DNA of 64,000 bases from Candidatus Latescibacterota bacterium (GCA_022827835.1 JAJEIO010000057.1:1-64000); one strand, 5' to 3'. Numbered from the stretch's first letter, positions 49,241-58,056 are shown. Notes: generated by a model not told the origin, from the sequence alone. Numbers and translations: made by a program.

Positions 49241-50499
49241 GCTGCGGCCTGCGGCAATACCGAATCTCCATAGGGCAGCGCCCAGATCCGGGCCTCGGAG
49301 CCAACCACCTCGTGCGCGGCTGCTAGAGCTTGGCCTAAGTCGTCAAAAGGCACCAAGCCGACGCGGCCGATGACCTCGGCCGGCAGCGACGAGACCAAAT
49401 GCACGCGGGCCTTTTTCAGCACCGCGGCAATGGCAGCGGCCTTGTGCCCGCCCAAGACGAATTCCCGTTCTATGCGCGCGAGAATCTCGTCGGCCGAACC
49501 CGCCTCCTGCAACCAAGAGGCAAAGGTAGCACTGCCCAGCCCCTCTCGGCATTCAGCCACCCAGACGATGACCCCTCCTTCGCGCACGGCATGTACGGCG
49601 TTGTCAAGGGCTTTTTGCGCTTGGTACATATTGACGTCTAGCGGATAGCCACCCGCACTGACGAGGACAATATCAGCGCATTGCGCGATCGGCACGGCCC
49701 CGCGTTCAGCTACTCGCTCGCACCCTTTACGGTGAGCCGCTCGCACGTGTCCGGCAAAAGCGGCGACGATGCGATGGCGATCATCGACAATCGCATTGAG
49801 GATGAAGTCGATCCCCAACATGGCCTCCCCCTCTTCTAAATCTTCCCGCACCGGGTTGCCCTCAAGCCGCCCAGTCTCTGCACCGGAACGAGCCATCAGA
49901 CCGTGATTGGCCGCTATAGTGCTAGGAGAAGCACAGCCGGGCAAGACTGCTTTAGCCCCGCCCGAAAAACCGGCGAAGTAGTGGAATTCCAAGTTGCCCA
50001 AACAAATCCGCACATCGGCCTCCACCAAGGGACGGAAAAGCTCCACGGGCGTACCGCGAGAAGTGACGCCCAACCGCACCACGTCTTGCGGATCGTGGTT
50101 CACCACCCGCACCCGATCATAGACCGCCGGCCCCACCAAGGCAGCCAACTCGGCTTCGGTCTGCGCCCGATGCAGTCCCAAAGCCACGACCACAGTCACG
50201 TCGACGTCCGGCACGCCAGCCTCGGCGAGTTCTTCCAACACCGGCGGCAACAGGCGATCCGTCGGGCAGGGTCGGGTCATATCGCTGACGACAATCGCCA
50301 CCTGCTGGCCGGGTCGGACCAATGCACGCAATGCCGGCGTACCTACGGGCCGGGCCAACGCATCCCGCACCAACGTGCGCTCTGCTCCGTCGCCACTTTG
50401 TTCTGCCCTGGGCAAGACGACGCCTAGCAGACGCTCGCTAGGTACGTCAACTTGCAAGTGGGAGTCGCCAAAAGGCAGTTCGATTTGCGTCGCAGCCAT
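49237..50499 (-). CDS. LarA-like nickel-pincer lactate racemase family protein (DUF2088)
   Basis: 420 residues. LarA residues are present: DMTRPCP (Arg of the substrate site), GLHR (first His) and FHYFAGFSGGAKAVLPG (Ni-binding His and the Lys that bonds the nickel-pincer cofactor). It could racemise lactate or another 2-hydroxyacid. The cofactor genes larB, larC and larE are not in this window. Last gene of a four-gene minus-strand operon that begins with an FAD/Fe-S oxidase of lactate-dehydrogenase type. Confidence 0.85.
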   Translation of the reverse strand: MAATQIELPFGDSHLQVDVPSERLLGVVLPRAEQSGDGAERTLVRDALARPVGTPALRALVRPGQQVAIVVSDMTRPCPTDRLLPPVLEELAEAGVPDVDVTVVVALGLHRAQTEAELAALVGPAVYDRVRVVNHDPQDVVRLGVTSRGTPVELFRPLVEADVRICLGNLEFHYFAGFSGGAKAVLPGCASPSTIAANHGLMARSGAETGRLEGNPVREDLEEGEAMLGIDFILNAIVDDRHRIVAAFAGHVRAAHRKGCERVAERGAVPIAQCADIVLVSAGGYPLDVNMYQAQKALDNAVHAVREGGVIVWVAECREGLGSATFASWLQEAGSADEILARIEREFVLGGHKAAAIAAVLKKARVHLVSSLPAEVIGRVGLVPFDDLGQALAAAHEVVGSEARIWALPYGDSVLPQAAA

Positions 50500-50508
50500 G
50501 GGGCCTCC

Positions 50509-50733
50509 TCAATTGTCGATAGCGCAGGCACCAGCACCGCGCGGATCGCCACAGGTACCACACGGTCCTATTGGCTCGCGCTCGCTGGCAGCGCGACCAG
50601 CGACGGCAAAACTCGACAGCTTCTTCTCCAACTCCACACCCTCACAAGACGGGCAAGCGACTGTCGCCGCCCCTTGTATGAGCGCGTCGAACTCCACGCC
50701 GCACTCCTTGCAGGCGTATTCGAAAATCGGCAT
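50509..50733 (-). CDS. FmdB-type zinc ribbon protein (second copy)
   Basis: 74 residues (MPIFEYACKECGVEFDAL). CKEC and CPSC make the zinc ribbon, and the C-terminus has a further Cys set (CGTCGDPRGAGAC). It lies 10 bp upstream of larA and 4 bp after the unknown gene. Role unknown; its place suggests an accessory part in this operon. Confidence 0.82.
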   Translation of the reverse strand: MPIFEYACKECGVEFDALIQGAATVACPSCEGVELEKKLSSFAVAGRAASEREPIGPCGTCGDPRGAGACAIDN

Positions 50734-50736
50734 GGC

Positions 50737-51264
50737 TCAAGCTCCGTGCAGGGCCGGCTGATACAGACCCACGCTGTAGAATTCATAAGAAGCCGCTTTG
50801 TCCGGGAAATCAACTACGTGTACCGTAAAACGAGCCGGCACCCCGGTGTCGGGCATACAGTCGCGGAAAAAGCTGCTATAGGCTTGGGCGTATTCTTGGT
50901 AAATGCGCTGTTGTTCCTCGTGAAAGCGCTGCGGATCGGTCAGTGGGTTGACGTCCTTGGGTTGAGCGCCAAAGGCGTGAACCTCAATGAAATCTATCTG
51001 GGCAATCGAATCGCAAATCCCAGCTTCTTGCAGCCACTTCTCCCAACAGCGGAAGACCAGTTCGACCTCGACGGAAGGCGTCATCCTCACCAATTCGTCG
51101 CGACCGAGAATCCCATGCGCCGAATGCCCTCCAGTCAAGCCAGCGAAATAAATCTTCAAGTCGCCATTGTCCAGTGCCTCAGTCACCAAGGCCGATAAGG
51201 TTGGGTGGTCCCCGCCGTAGTAATAGGTCAATCGGCCGCGTTGCTTGACGTTAAATGCCATCAT
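50737..51264 (-). CDS. Conserved-looking protein of unknown function
   Basis: 175 residues; not recognised. No signal peptide or membrane segment. The sequence looks like a small globular alpha/beta protein, with GGHSAHGILGRDEL near residue 48 and an acidic helix (DPQRFHEEQQRIYQEYAQAY). The start is ATG ATG at 51264/51261 with AAAGGA just upstream. Tight spacing to both neighbours (16 and 4 bp) argues it is a real member of the lactate-type operon. Confidence 0.7.
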   Translation of the reverse strand: MMAFNVKQRGRLTYYYGGDHPTLSALVTEALDNGDLKIYFAGLTGGHSAHGILGRDELVRMTPSVEVELVFRCWEKWLQEAGICDSIAQIDFIEVHAFGAQPKDVNPLTDPQRFHEEQQRIYQEYAQAYSSFFRDCMPDTGVPARFTVHVVDFPDKAASYEFYSVGLYQPALHGA

Positions 51265-51279
51265 AATCCTTTCACTTCG

Positions 51280-54135
51280 TTAAAGTGCTTCGACGAAAAT
51301 TTCGGCCCAATGCCGCGCCCTCCGCCCAGTGAAATCGGCAATCTGGTGGCGACACGAAGTGCCCACGGCCGCGATCTCCACATCCTCTGCTGCCTCCTCT
51401 AACACGGCAAAGAGCCGCTCCTGCCCCACTGCACGCGATATTTCAAAGTGCTCCTTCTCGTAGCCAAAGCTACCGGCCATGCCACAGCAGCCCGACGGGA
51501 TTTCCTCGGCGCAAAAGTGGGGCGGCATGTTGAGTACGGCCAATGTCGCGGCCGTTCCCGTCAGGGCCTTTTGATGGCAGTGGCCGTGCACCAAAATATG
51601 GCGGGCTGTCTGGGCAAACTCCAAATCGAGCGGCGACTCGCGGACGAGAAAATCCTCGAGCAGGACGACCTGCTCGGCCACGTGCCGACTTTGCGGATCG
51701 TCAACCAAGTCTAGGTAATCATCGCTGAGAGCCGACGCGCAACTCGGCTCCAGCCCAATGATCGGCACCCCTTCTTCGATCCAAGGCGTAAGAACCTCCA
51801 CATTGCGCTGCGCCAATGCGCGGGCGCGATCGAGAAATCCCTTGGATATAAACGGCCGGCCGCAACAGACCTTGTTTGCTACCAAGACGACCTCGTACCC
51901 GGCGCGTTCCAAGATGATCGTCGCCGCCATGCCGATGGCCGGCTCGTTGTACTCGACGAAGGTGTCGTTGAACAGCACGACGCGGCCCTTGTCACCGCGA
52001 GTCGGACGCCGCCCGGCAAACCAGCGCGAAAACGGCTGGCGGGCAAAGGCCGGCAGTCGCCGCCGCCGGTCAATGCCCAAAAACGCATCTAACAGCCAGC
52101 GAGTGAACCCGCTGTGGCCGATCCAATTCGACAGCGGTGCCAACGCCGATCCCAAGCGACTGATGTGAGCTATGTCGGCAAAGAGCCGCGACCGCAGTGG
52201 ATAGCCATGCTCGCGATGGTAGTGGGCGAGAAATTCGTATTTGAGCTTGGCCATATCCACGCTCGAAGGGCACTCGGCCTTGCAGGCTTTGCACTCCAAG
52301 CAGAGGTCCATGACGCGGTGCACCTCTTGGCTGTGCAAGCCGTCGGGCAACGTGCCAGCAAGCGCGGCGCGCAGGGCATTGGCCCGGCCGCGGGTGGTGT
52401 GCTCCTCGTCCAAGGTCGCCATGTACGAAGGACACATCGTACCCACCAGCTTTTTGCGGCAGTGGCCCACCCCGGAGCACATTTCAACGGCTTCTTGAAA
52501 GCCGCCTGCCTCACTAAAGCTGAAAAACGTCTCCACCTTGGGCGTCTGATAATCCTCGTGGTAGCGCAGATTCTCGTCCATCCGAGGAGGGCGGGTGATC
52601 TTGCCGGGATTCATAATCCCCTGTGGATCAAAAGCGTCCTTAACCTCGACAAAAGCCGCGACTAACTCCGGGCTAAACATCTTGGCGATCCACTCGCTGC
52701 GCGCCAAGCCATCGCCGTGCTCACCCGACATGGCTCCGCCGTATTCAAGCACCATATCGCTCATCCGCTCCTCCATCTGGCGCAGGAGCTTTATGCCCTC
52801 GGGATCCTTGAGGCTGAAAATCGGTCGGATGTGCAACAGGCCGACGCTCGCGTGCCCGTAGTATTCGGCCTCAATCCCCAGTTCCTCCATCAGCGCGACC
52901 ACTCGGCGGATGTAGTCGGGTAACTTGGCGACCGGGACGCTGGTATCCTCCACCCCGGGTTGGGGCTTGGGATCGCCCTTCATGCCCATCAAAAGCCCCA
53001 ACCCGGCCTTGCGTATCCCCCAAATAGCCTGTTGGTCTGCCGGGTCGACGGCCCGCACCCAAGCGTAGCCCATCTCCCGCCCCCGCAACCGCTCCTCCAA
53101 CCCGTCCAGCTTGCGCTCCAGTTCGGCGGTCGAGTCCGCGTAGTACTCGACCACGAGCAGGGCGGCTGGGTCGTCCTGTAGAAGGCGGCGGCTCGGGGCG
53201 TGTTCGGGCGAGTCCTTGGTCTGGTCGAGCAAAATTTTGTCCATCAACTCGCTGGCGACTGGAGAGGTCTCCAACGCGGTCAGATTGGCCTCCATGGCCT
53301 CGATCAAGTCGTGGAAGTGGACGGCCACCAAGCCTTTGTGCGCGGGCAATTCGACCAAGTTCAACCTCGCTTCGACCACCGCACAAAGCGTGCCTTCCGA
53401 GCCGACGACTAGCTTGCTCAGATCAAAGGGCGCACCATCGATAAATTCGTCGAGATTGTAGCCCGAAACGCGGCGCATCACCTCGGGAAAGCCTTCGCGG
53501 ATCTGCGCTTCGCGCTCGCCGACGATGCGGCGCACTTCGTGGTAAATGCGCCCTTCGAGGCTGTCCAAGCCCGCGCGGCGTTCACACTCCTCCTCGTCCA
53601 GCGGCCCGAATACCGCTTGCGAGCCGTCGGCCAGCACCACCTTTAGCTCCAGAACGTGGTCGATGGTCTTGCCGTATATCATGGAGTGCGCACCGCAGGA
53701 ATTGTTGCCGATCATGCCGCCGATATTGGCCCTGCTACTCGTGGAAACATCGGGCGCGAAAATCAGGCCGTAGGGCTGCAAGTAGGCATTGAGTTCATCG
53801 AGCACCAAGCCCGGCTGGGCCCGGACCCAGCGCTCGTCCGGGTTGAACTCCAAGATCCGGTTCATGTATTTGGAAAAATCGAGATGGACCGCCGCCCCCA
53901 CCGACTGACCCGCCAAACTCGTCCCGCCGCCTCGCGGCAAGACCGCCGCCCCCTGCTCAGCGGAGATTTTTACTGCGGCGACCACATCGGCCTCGTCTTT
54001 GGGCACGACCAGCCCCAAAGGCTCCATCTCGTAGATGCTGGCGTCAGTGCGGTAGAGCATCCGCGAAACCGCGTCAAAGCGCACTTCGCCTTGAATGGCC
54101 TGTTGCAAGGCCATTTCCAATGTATTTCTATCCAT
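51280..54135 (-). CDS. FAD-linked oxidase fused to Fe-S/CCG domains (D-lactate dehydrogenase type)
   Basis: About 951 residues from ATG 54135. Order: FAD_binding_4 domain (VLPRGGGTSLAGQSVG ~75), FAD-oxidase C-domain (GAMSGEHGDGLARSEW ~460), an Fe-S region with CRKKLVGTMCPSYM and the 4Fe-4S motif CLECKACKAECP (~650), and two CCG domains (VCCGRPF and SGCCGMAGSFGYEKEH). This is the YdiJ/Dld-like fused layout of 2-hydroxyacid dehydrogenases that pass electrons to the chain. Substrate is likely D-lactate or a related acid, supported by larA in the operon. A Fur-box-like site lies ~195 bp upstream. Confidence 0.88.
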   Translation of the reverse strand: MDRNTLEMALQQAIQGEVRFDAVSRMLYRTDASIYEMEPLGLVVPKDEADVVAAVKISAEQGAAVLPRGGGTSLAGQSVGAAVHLDFSKYMNRILEFNPDERWVRAQPGLVLDELNAYLQPYGLIFAPDVSTSSRANIGGMIGNNSCGAHSMIYGKTIDHVLELKVVLADGSQAVFGPLDEEECERRAGLDSLEGRIYHEVRRIVGEREAQIREGFPEVMRRVSGYNLDEFIDGAPFDLSKLVVGSEGTLCAVVEARLNLVELPAHKGLVAVHFHDLIEAMEANLTALETSPVASELMDKILLDQTKDSPEHAPSRRLLQDDPAALLVVEYYADSTAELERKLDGLEERLRGREMGYAWVRAVDPADQQAIWGIRKAGLGLLMGMKGDPKPQPGVEDTSVPVAKLPDYIRRVVALMEELGIEAEYYGHASVGLLHIRPIFSLKDPEGIKLLRQMEERMSDMVLEYGGAMSGEHGDGLARSEWIAKMFSPELVAAFVEVKDAFDPQGIMNPGKITRPPRMDENLRYHEDYQTPKVETFFSFSEAGGFQEAVEMCSGVGHCRKKLVGTMCPSYMATLDEEHTTRGRANALRAALAGTLPDGLHSQEVHRVMDLCLECKACKAECPSSVDMAKLKYEFLAHYHREHGYPLRSRLFADIAHISRLGSALAPLSNWIGHSGFTRWLLDAFLGIDRRRRLPAFARQPFSRWFAGRRPTRGDKGRVVLFNDTFVEYNEPAIGMAATIILERAGYEVVLVANKVCCGRPFISKGFLDRARALAQRNVEVLTPWIEEGVPIIGLEPSCASALSDDYLDLVDDPQSRHVAEQVVLLEDFLVRESPLDLEFAQTARHILVHGHCHQKALTGTAATLAVLNMPPHFCAEEIPSGCCGMAGSFGYEKEHFEISRAVGQERLFAVLEEAAEDVEIAAVGTSCRHQIADFTGRRARHWAEIFVEAL

Positions 54136-54327
54136 ATTTAGGCATTGATCGGCAGCGCGCACCTTCTTCGCCCGACCGAGGGCCTAGCGCGCACTTTGGT
54201 CAACTTGGTAGGGACACTTCAATAGTAAGAACGCACACTACGGACCGTCAAATTTCCGCACTTGTCGCTTTCTTTATTTCTGCAAACGAGTGGTCTATTT
54301 TTTTTGAAAAAAATATCCAACATGTTG
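54136..54327. other. Intergenic region upstream of the FAD/Fe-S oxidase
   Basis: No gene seen. Contains an AT-rich inverted run (TATTTTTTT-TG-AAAAAAATA, about 54,296-54,316) that may bend DNA or form a hairpin. The promoter for the oxidase operon should lie here on the minus strand, but no pair of boxes stands out. Confidence 0.4.
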
Positions 54328-54356
54328 TTGACAATCATTCTCAACCCCAATAGATT
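54328..54356 (+). promoter_or_regulatory. Sigma-70 promoter overlapped by a Fur-box-like inverted repeat
   Basis: TTGACA (54328-54333), 17-nt spacer, TAGATT (54351-54356). Over the -35 box lies TGACAATCATTCTCA (54329-54343), which matches 13 of 15 positions of the 7-1-7 Fur consensus TGATAATnATTATCA. The palindrome extends to 19 bp (GTTGACAAT C ATTCTCAAC, 54327-54345) with one mismatch. A repressor bound here would block this promoter. Confidence 0.6.
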
Positions 54357-54362
54357 GGTTAA

Positions 54363-54434
54363 TCACCACGTGGTTAGCGCGCAAAAGAGGGGGCTTCCGG
54401 GACAAGGGGAGATCGCGGAAGTCCCCACTTTTTA
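54363..54434 (+). ncRNA. Candidate small RNA or zapA leader, ~70 nt, iron-regulated by inference
   Basis: Predicted transcript from the promoter at 54,328-54,356 to a terminator hairpin ending at 54,434. It carries a small palindrome (ACCACGTGGT) and the terminator stem, whose 16-nt loop holds AAGGGGAG. There is no reading frame of note. Layout (Fur box, short RNA, terminator) resembles RyhB-type RNAs in form only; no sequence similarity is claimed. Confidence 0.4.
54389..54434 (+). terminator. Terminator hairpin just upstream of zapA
   Basis: GGGGGCTTCCG (54389-54399) pairs with CGGAAGTCCCC (54416-54426), 11 bp with one G-U, 16-nt loop, then ACTTTTTAT. Only 15 nt separate it from the zapA ATG, and no ribosome binding site is visible in between. 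Confidence 0.7.
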
Positions 54435-54448
54435 TCTCACAAAATCTC

Positions 54449-54778
54449 ATGTCGCAATCACAGCCAGTCACTGTCCGCATCTACAATAAGACCTATCATC
54501 TCGTCAACAGCGACGATCAAGATCCTGAGTACGTTCGGCTCGCTGCGGCCTACCTCGACGAGAAGATGCAGCAGACCGCCGCGACGATCAAACATCGAGC
54601 TGAGTTCGACATCGCCATCCTAGCCGCGCTCAATATCGCCGAGGAAGTGCTCCGCGCTCGTCAACACAAAGACGCGCTGCTCAACCGCACTGATGCCCGC
54701 CTCGACTCCTTCAACCGCTTGCTGTCCGACGCGCCCTCCACCACAGACAGCCCTTCCACCGACGCCAAGCGGTTCTAA
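54449..54778 (+). CDS. zapA: Cell division protein ZapA
   Basis: 109 residues. The N-terminal ZapA motif (VTVRIYNKTYHL, DDQDPEYVRLAAAYLDEKM) is followed by a coiled coil (AALNIAEEVLRARQ) that dimerises; a Thr/Ser/Pro-rich tail ends it. ZapA bundles FtsZ filaments at the Z ring. Convergent with the SulP gene (8 bp apart). Confidence 0.9.
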   Translation: MSQSQPVTVRIYNKTYHLVNSDDQDPEYVRLAAAYLDEKMQQTAATIKHRAEFDIAILAALNIAEEVLRARQHKDALLNRTDARLDSFNRLLSDAPSTTDSPSTDAKRF

Positions 54779-54785
54779 TTCTCTT

Positions 54786-56525
54786 TCATATATAATACTC
54801 GATTTCCCCATCCTGCGACTCTTGGGAACGAGGCACATTGAGCGGACACCGCGCCTTGTAGTCGGGATGGAGCCGTGCCCACAGGTAATCGAGCGCGTGT
54901 TGGTTCCAGCGAAAAAAGTGATCGCGGCCAATCTGCTCCATCAGCCCCGACCGCTCCAGCGCGTCGGTAAGCTGCCGTTTGGCCCGCGTAAAGTATAGGT
55001 CCAGTCCGACTTCGCGCAGGCGTTCTACTACGTTGCGCAGCGCCTGTTCGCCAGAAGCATCGATCCGGTTGATCCCGTCCGCGTCGAGAATCAAGTACCT
55101 TAGTTCAGGTGCTGAGGCGATCGTTTCGAGTACCTTGTCCTCAAAATAACGGCCCGAACCAAAGTACAATTGGCCGTCAAAGCGCATAATCGCGAGTTGC
55201 TGGTCCGGCCGCAGGCCCGCGTCGCTTTCGCGCATTGTGCCATCGAGGTGCCGGGCGAGAAAAACCACGCGGGGCCGCATGGTGCGGTAGAAGTTGAGCA
55301 CCAACGAGGCTCCCACGCCGAGGGCAACCCCCAAGTGCAGGTCCGGTGCTAAGGCCAGCGTGCCGACAAACGTCGCAATCCCGATCAACCCATCGTGGGC
55401 CTTGATGCGCCAAGCTGTTACTAGCGGTTGGATGCGCACTAAGCTGCACACCGCAGCGATGATGACAACGGCGAGGGTCGCTTGCGGCAAATAATACAAC
55501 AGCGGCGTGAGCCAGAGCAGGGTCGCGGCGATGACCAGCGACGCCACGACCGAAGCAAAACCCGTCCGCGCCCCGCTTTGGTAGTTGACCGCCGAGCGCG
55601 AAAACGAGCCTGAAGTCGCATAGCTTTGGAAAAGTCCGCCGACCACGTTGGCCATGCCTTGGCCGATGAGTTCCTGATTGATATCGAGATGCTGCCGCGT
55701 CCGCGCAGCGAGGGTCTTGGCAATGGCCATGGCCTCCATCAGGCCGAGCATGGTCAAGGTCAAGGCCCCCACGAAGAGCTGGGATAAGATATCCACGTCT
55801 AAGTCCGGTACCAAAAGCCGTGGCAAACCGCGCGGGATCTCTCCGACCACTTCCCCGCTAAACCCGGTCAGCCAAGAAACGAGCGTGGTAACCACCAGCG
55901 TCGTCAACATACTCGGCAGTTCCCAGCGCACGCGGCGCAAAACCACTAGCAGTCCTCCAGCCAACACCGCCATCCCCAGCGTCGGCCAATGGACCGCTAA
56001 CAGTGCCACGTCGATGACGCGGAGGGCCGCCAGCAAATGTCCTCCCTGCTGAGACTCCACACCGAATACCTTGTGCAATTGGGAAATGGCGATGATAAAG
56101 GCTGCGGCATTAGTAAAGCCGACGACTACCGGGCCGGACAGCAGGTCGATCAGCAAGCCCAAGCGCAACGCGCCCAAGGCAATCCGTATCAGACCGACGA
56201 ACAAGCCCAAAACCAGCGAATAGGCGATATACAATTCGCCGCTTTCGGGAGCAAGCCCCTGCACGGTCGTTGCGCTAATGAGCGAAGCTATGGCCACCGG
56301 GCCGGTGGACAAGTGCCGGGAAGAGCCAAACAGCGCGGCCACAGCCGGCGGCAGAAAGGCCGCATACAACCCATAGACCGGCGGCAGCCCCGCCAACTCG
56401 GCGTAGGCCATAGCCTGAGGCACGAGGATCGTCGCCACGGTCAGGCCCGCGAGCACATCGGCGCGTAAGACGGATAGACGACCGAGTTCGGGCAGCCAAT
56501 GGATAAATGGAAAAAATCGCTTCAT
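54786..56525 (-). CDS. SulP family anion transporter with STAS domain
   Basis: 579 residues. About 12-14 membrane segments in SLC26/SulP order (PQAMAYAELAGLPPVYGLYAAFLPP; GSFSRSAVNYQSGARTGFASVV), then a cytoplasmic STAS domain (~440-560; DADGINRIDASGEQAL). Likely a sulfate, bicarbonate or similar anion uptake system; the substrate is not readable. No carbonic anhydrase or sulfate gene is adjacent. Confidence 0.93.
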   Translation of the reverse strand: MKRFFPFIHWLPELGRLSVLRADVLAGLTVATILVPQAMAYAELAGLPPVYGLYAAFLPPAVAALFGSSRHLSTGPVAIASLISATTVQGLAPESGELYIAYSLVLGLFVGLIRIALGALRLGLLIDLLSGPVVVGFTNAAAFIIAISQLHKVFGVESQQGGHLLAALRVIDVALLAVHWPTLGMAVLAGGLLVVLRRVRWELPSMLTTLVVTTLVSWLTGFSGEVVGEIPRGLPRLLVPDLDVDILSQLFVGALTLTMLGLMEAMAIAKTLAARTRQHLDINQELIGQGMANVVGGLFQSYATSGSFSRSAVNYQSGARTGFASVVASLVIAATLLWLTPLLYYLPQATLAVVIIAAVCSLVRIQPLVTAWRIKAHDGLIGIATFVGTLALAPDLHLGVALGVGASLVLNFYRTMRPRVVFLARHLDGTMRESDAGLRPDQQLAIMRFDGQLYFGSGRYFEDKVLETIASAPELRYLILDADGINRIDASGEQALRNVVERLREVGLDLYFTRAKRQLTDALERSGLMEQIGRDHFFRWNQHALDYLWARLHPDYKARCPLNVPRSQESQDGEIEYYI

Positions 56526-56543
56526 GCGTTCGCTAGGGATCGG

Positions 56544-56573
56544 TTGACACCGAGTCGGCGACCAGTGTACACT
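56544..56573 (+). promoter_or_regulatory. Candidate promoter for the first PhyH gene
   Basis: TTGACA (56544-56549), 18-nt spacer, TACACT (56568-56573), 34 bp before ATG 56608. It lies in the 82-bp gap shared with the divergent SulP gene. Confidence 0.6.
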
Positions 56574-56607
56574 TAGCGGGTCCTCACCTCAACAGCGGGA
56601 GTGCCGC

Positions 56608-57408
56608 ATGGAACCCCATGAGCAGCGAGCTTTTTTCGAGCAGCAGGGCTACTTAATCGTCCCCGACCTGCTCAACAGCCGCGAAGTCGCCGAATGCCAG
56701 CGCGAGATCCAACGCCTGCACCAACTAGCCGCCGACCTAGAGGCCAGCCAAGACCCGCTCAGCCGCCACTTTCAGCGCGAGCCTTTTTCTAAAGACCAAA
56801 ATCGCAACGGCCTGCCGGTGCTGCGCAAAATCGAGAACACCCGCGCCCTGTCGCCGTGCTTTGCCCAACTAGCAGCCCATCCCCACCTCGTCGCCATCGT
56901 GCAATCGCTACTCGGGGACGACCTCCTTCTCTTCCGCAGCACCCTCATGCTCAAACCCGCCTTCCACGGCTCAGCCCATGCCCTGCATCAAGACTCGGCT
57001 TATTGGCCAATGGAGCCGCCCGCTCTCGCAACTGTAAGTATCGCCCTCGACGACGCCACCCCAGACAATGGCTGCATCAAAATTATTCCCGGCAGCCACC
57101 ATTGGGGTTTGCAGGAATGGGGGCACATCGCCCAACAGCAAGGGGCACCGCTGACTAGTCGCGAAGACATCGACAACTCGCGCCAGATCGACGTGCCGCT
57201 CGCGGCCGGGTCCGCCGTGCTGTTCCACAGCTTGATGGTCCACGGTTCCGGCCCCAACCAAACCGATCGGTCGCGCAACACCGCGCTCTACGCCTATTTC
57301 TCGCCGCATGTGCGCTACGTACCCGGTGACAATGGCCCACAATCGAAGACCTTCCCCGTCATCGCCGGCCTCAATGGCACTACCGAACACGTGCTGGTCG
57401 CCTCTTGA
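56608..57408 (+). CDS. Phytanoyl-CoA dioxygenase (PhyH) family protein
   Basis: 266 residues. Fe(II)/2-oxoglutarate oxygenase fold: HQDSAYWP (His-x-Asp, ~131), distal His in MVHGSGPN (~210), and the 2OG-binding Arg in SRNTALYAYF. Starts with the family-typical EQQGYLIVPDLL. Substrate unknown; PhyH enzymes outside fatty-acid metabolism hydroxylate many small molecules. ATG 56608 has GGGAG upstream. Stands alone, followed by a terminator. Confidence 0.9.
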   Translation: MEPHEQRAFFEQQGYLIVPDLLNSREVAECQREIQRLHQLAADLEASQDPLSRHFQREPFSKDQNRNGLPVLRKIENTRALSPCFAQLAAHPHLVAIVQSLLGDDLLLFRSTLMLKPAFHGSAHALHQDSAYWPMEPPALATVSIALDDATPDNGCIKIIPGSHHWGLQEWGHIAQQQGAPLTSREDIDNSRQIDVPLAAGSAVLFHSLMVHGSGPNQTDRSRNTALYAYFSPHVRYVPGDNGPQSKTFPVIAGLNGTTEHVLVAS

Positions 57409-57476
57409 GCAACCTAAAGAAAGAGATTATCCCCCTAAGTGCCAACGAAGGGAGGTCGCGTCAATCATGCACAAAC

Positions 57477-57516
57477 AAAAAAGGCCGACGCCCGCAGTGC
57501 GGACACCGGCCTTTTT
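57477..57516. terminator. Bidirectional terminator between PhyH and infC
   Basis: AAAAAGGCCG and CGGCCTTTTT flank a G+C-rich inner stem-loop. A T run follows on both strands, so it can end both the plus-strand PhyH and the minus-strand infC transcripts. Confidence 0.8.
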
Positions 57517-57534
57517 GCGTTGTTCGGACCAATC

Positions 57535-58056
57535 TCAGATGGGTCTGAGAATGAGCGACATTTCGCGGCCTTCCATCTTGGGAGCCTGATCGACGACGGC
57601 TACGTCCTTGAGCTTGTCGGCCAGATTTTGCAGTAGCTCGTATCCTCGATCCTGATAGGCCATCTGCCGCCCGCGAAAGCGGACGCTAACTTTGACCCGG
57701 TTCCCCTTTTCGATAAACGTGCGGATGTGGCTCGTCCGGTATTCGAGATCGTGTTCGGAAATAGTAGGTTGGGCAATGCGAATGCCCTTCATCTGCACGT
57801 TGTGCTGCTTCTTGCGCGCTTCCTTGGCCTTTTTCTCTTGGTCGTAGCGGAACTTGCCGTAGTCGATAATCCGGCAGACCGGCGGGCGCGCTTCAGCGGC
57901 CACTTCTACTAGGTCGAGATTGGCTTCCTCCGCCATGGCCAAGGCACGGGCCGTTTCGATGATCCCCACCTGCCCCCCATCAGACCCAATGAGCCGGATT
58001 TGGGGCACGCGAATATCATCGTTTACTCTCGTAAAACTCTTTTTCTTTGCTGCGAT
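57535..58056 (-). CDS. infC: Translation initiation factor IF-3, ATC start codon
   Basis: About 173 residues. The N-domain (FTRVNDDIRVPQIRLIGSDGGQVG), linker (EKKAKEARKK) and C-domain (HNVQMKGIRIAQPTISEHDLEYR, VKVSVRFRGRQM) are complete. The frame includes the conserved RVNDDIR only if it starts upstream of GTG 58008. No in-frame ATG, GTG or TTG exists there, but GGAGG sits 8 nt before an ATC at 58056. A rare start codon is known for infC (AUU in E. coli) and lets IF-3 limit its own synthesis. rpmI and rplT do not follow; a terminator does. Confidence 0.92.
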   Translation of the reverse strand: MAAKKKSFTRVNDDIRVPQIRLIGSDGGQVGIIETARALAMAEEANLDLVEVAAEARPPVCRIIDYGKFRYDQEKKAKEARKKQHNVQMKGIRIAQPTISEHDLEYRTSHIRTFIEKGNRVKVSVRFRGRQMAYQDRGYELLQNLADKLKDVAVVDQAPKMEGREMSLILRPI

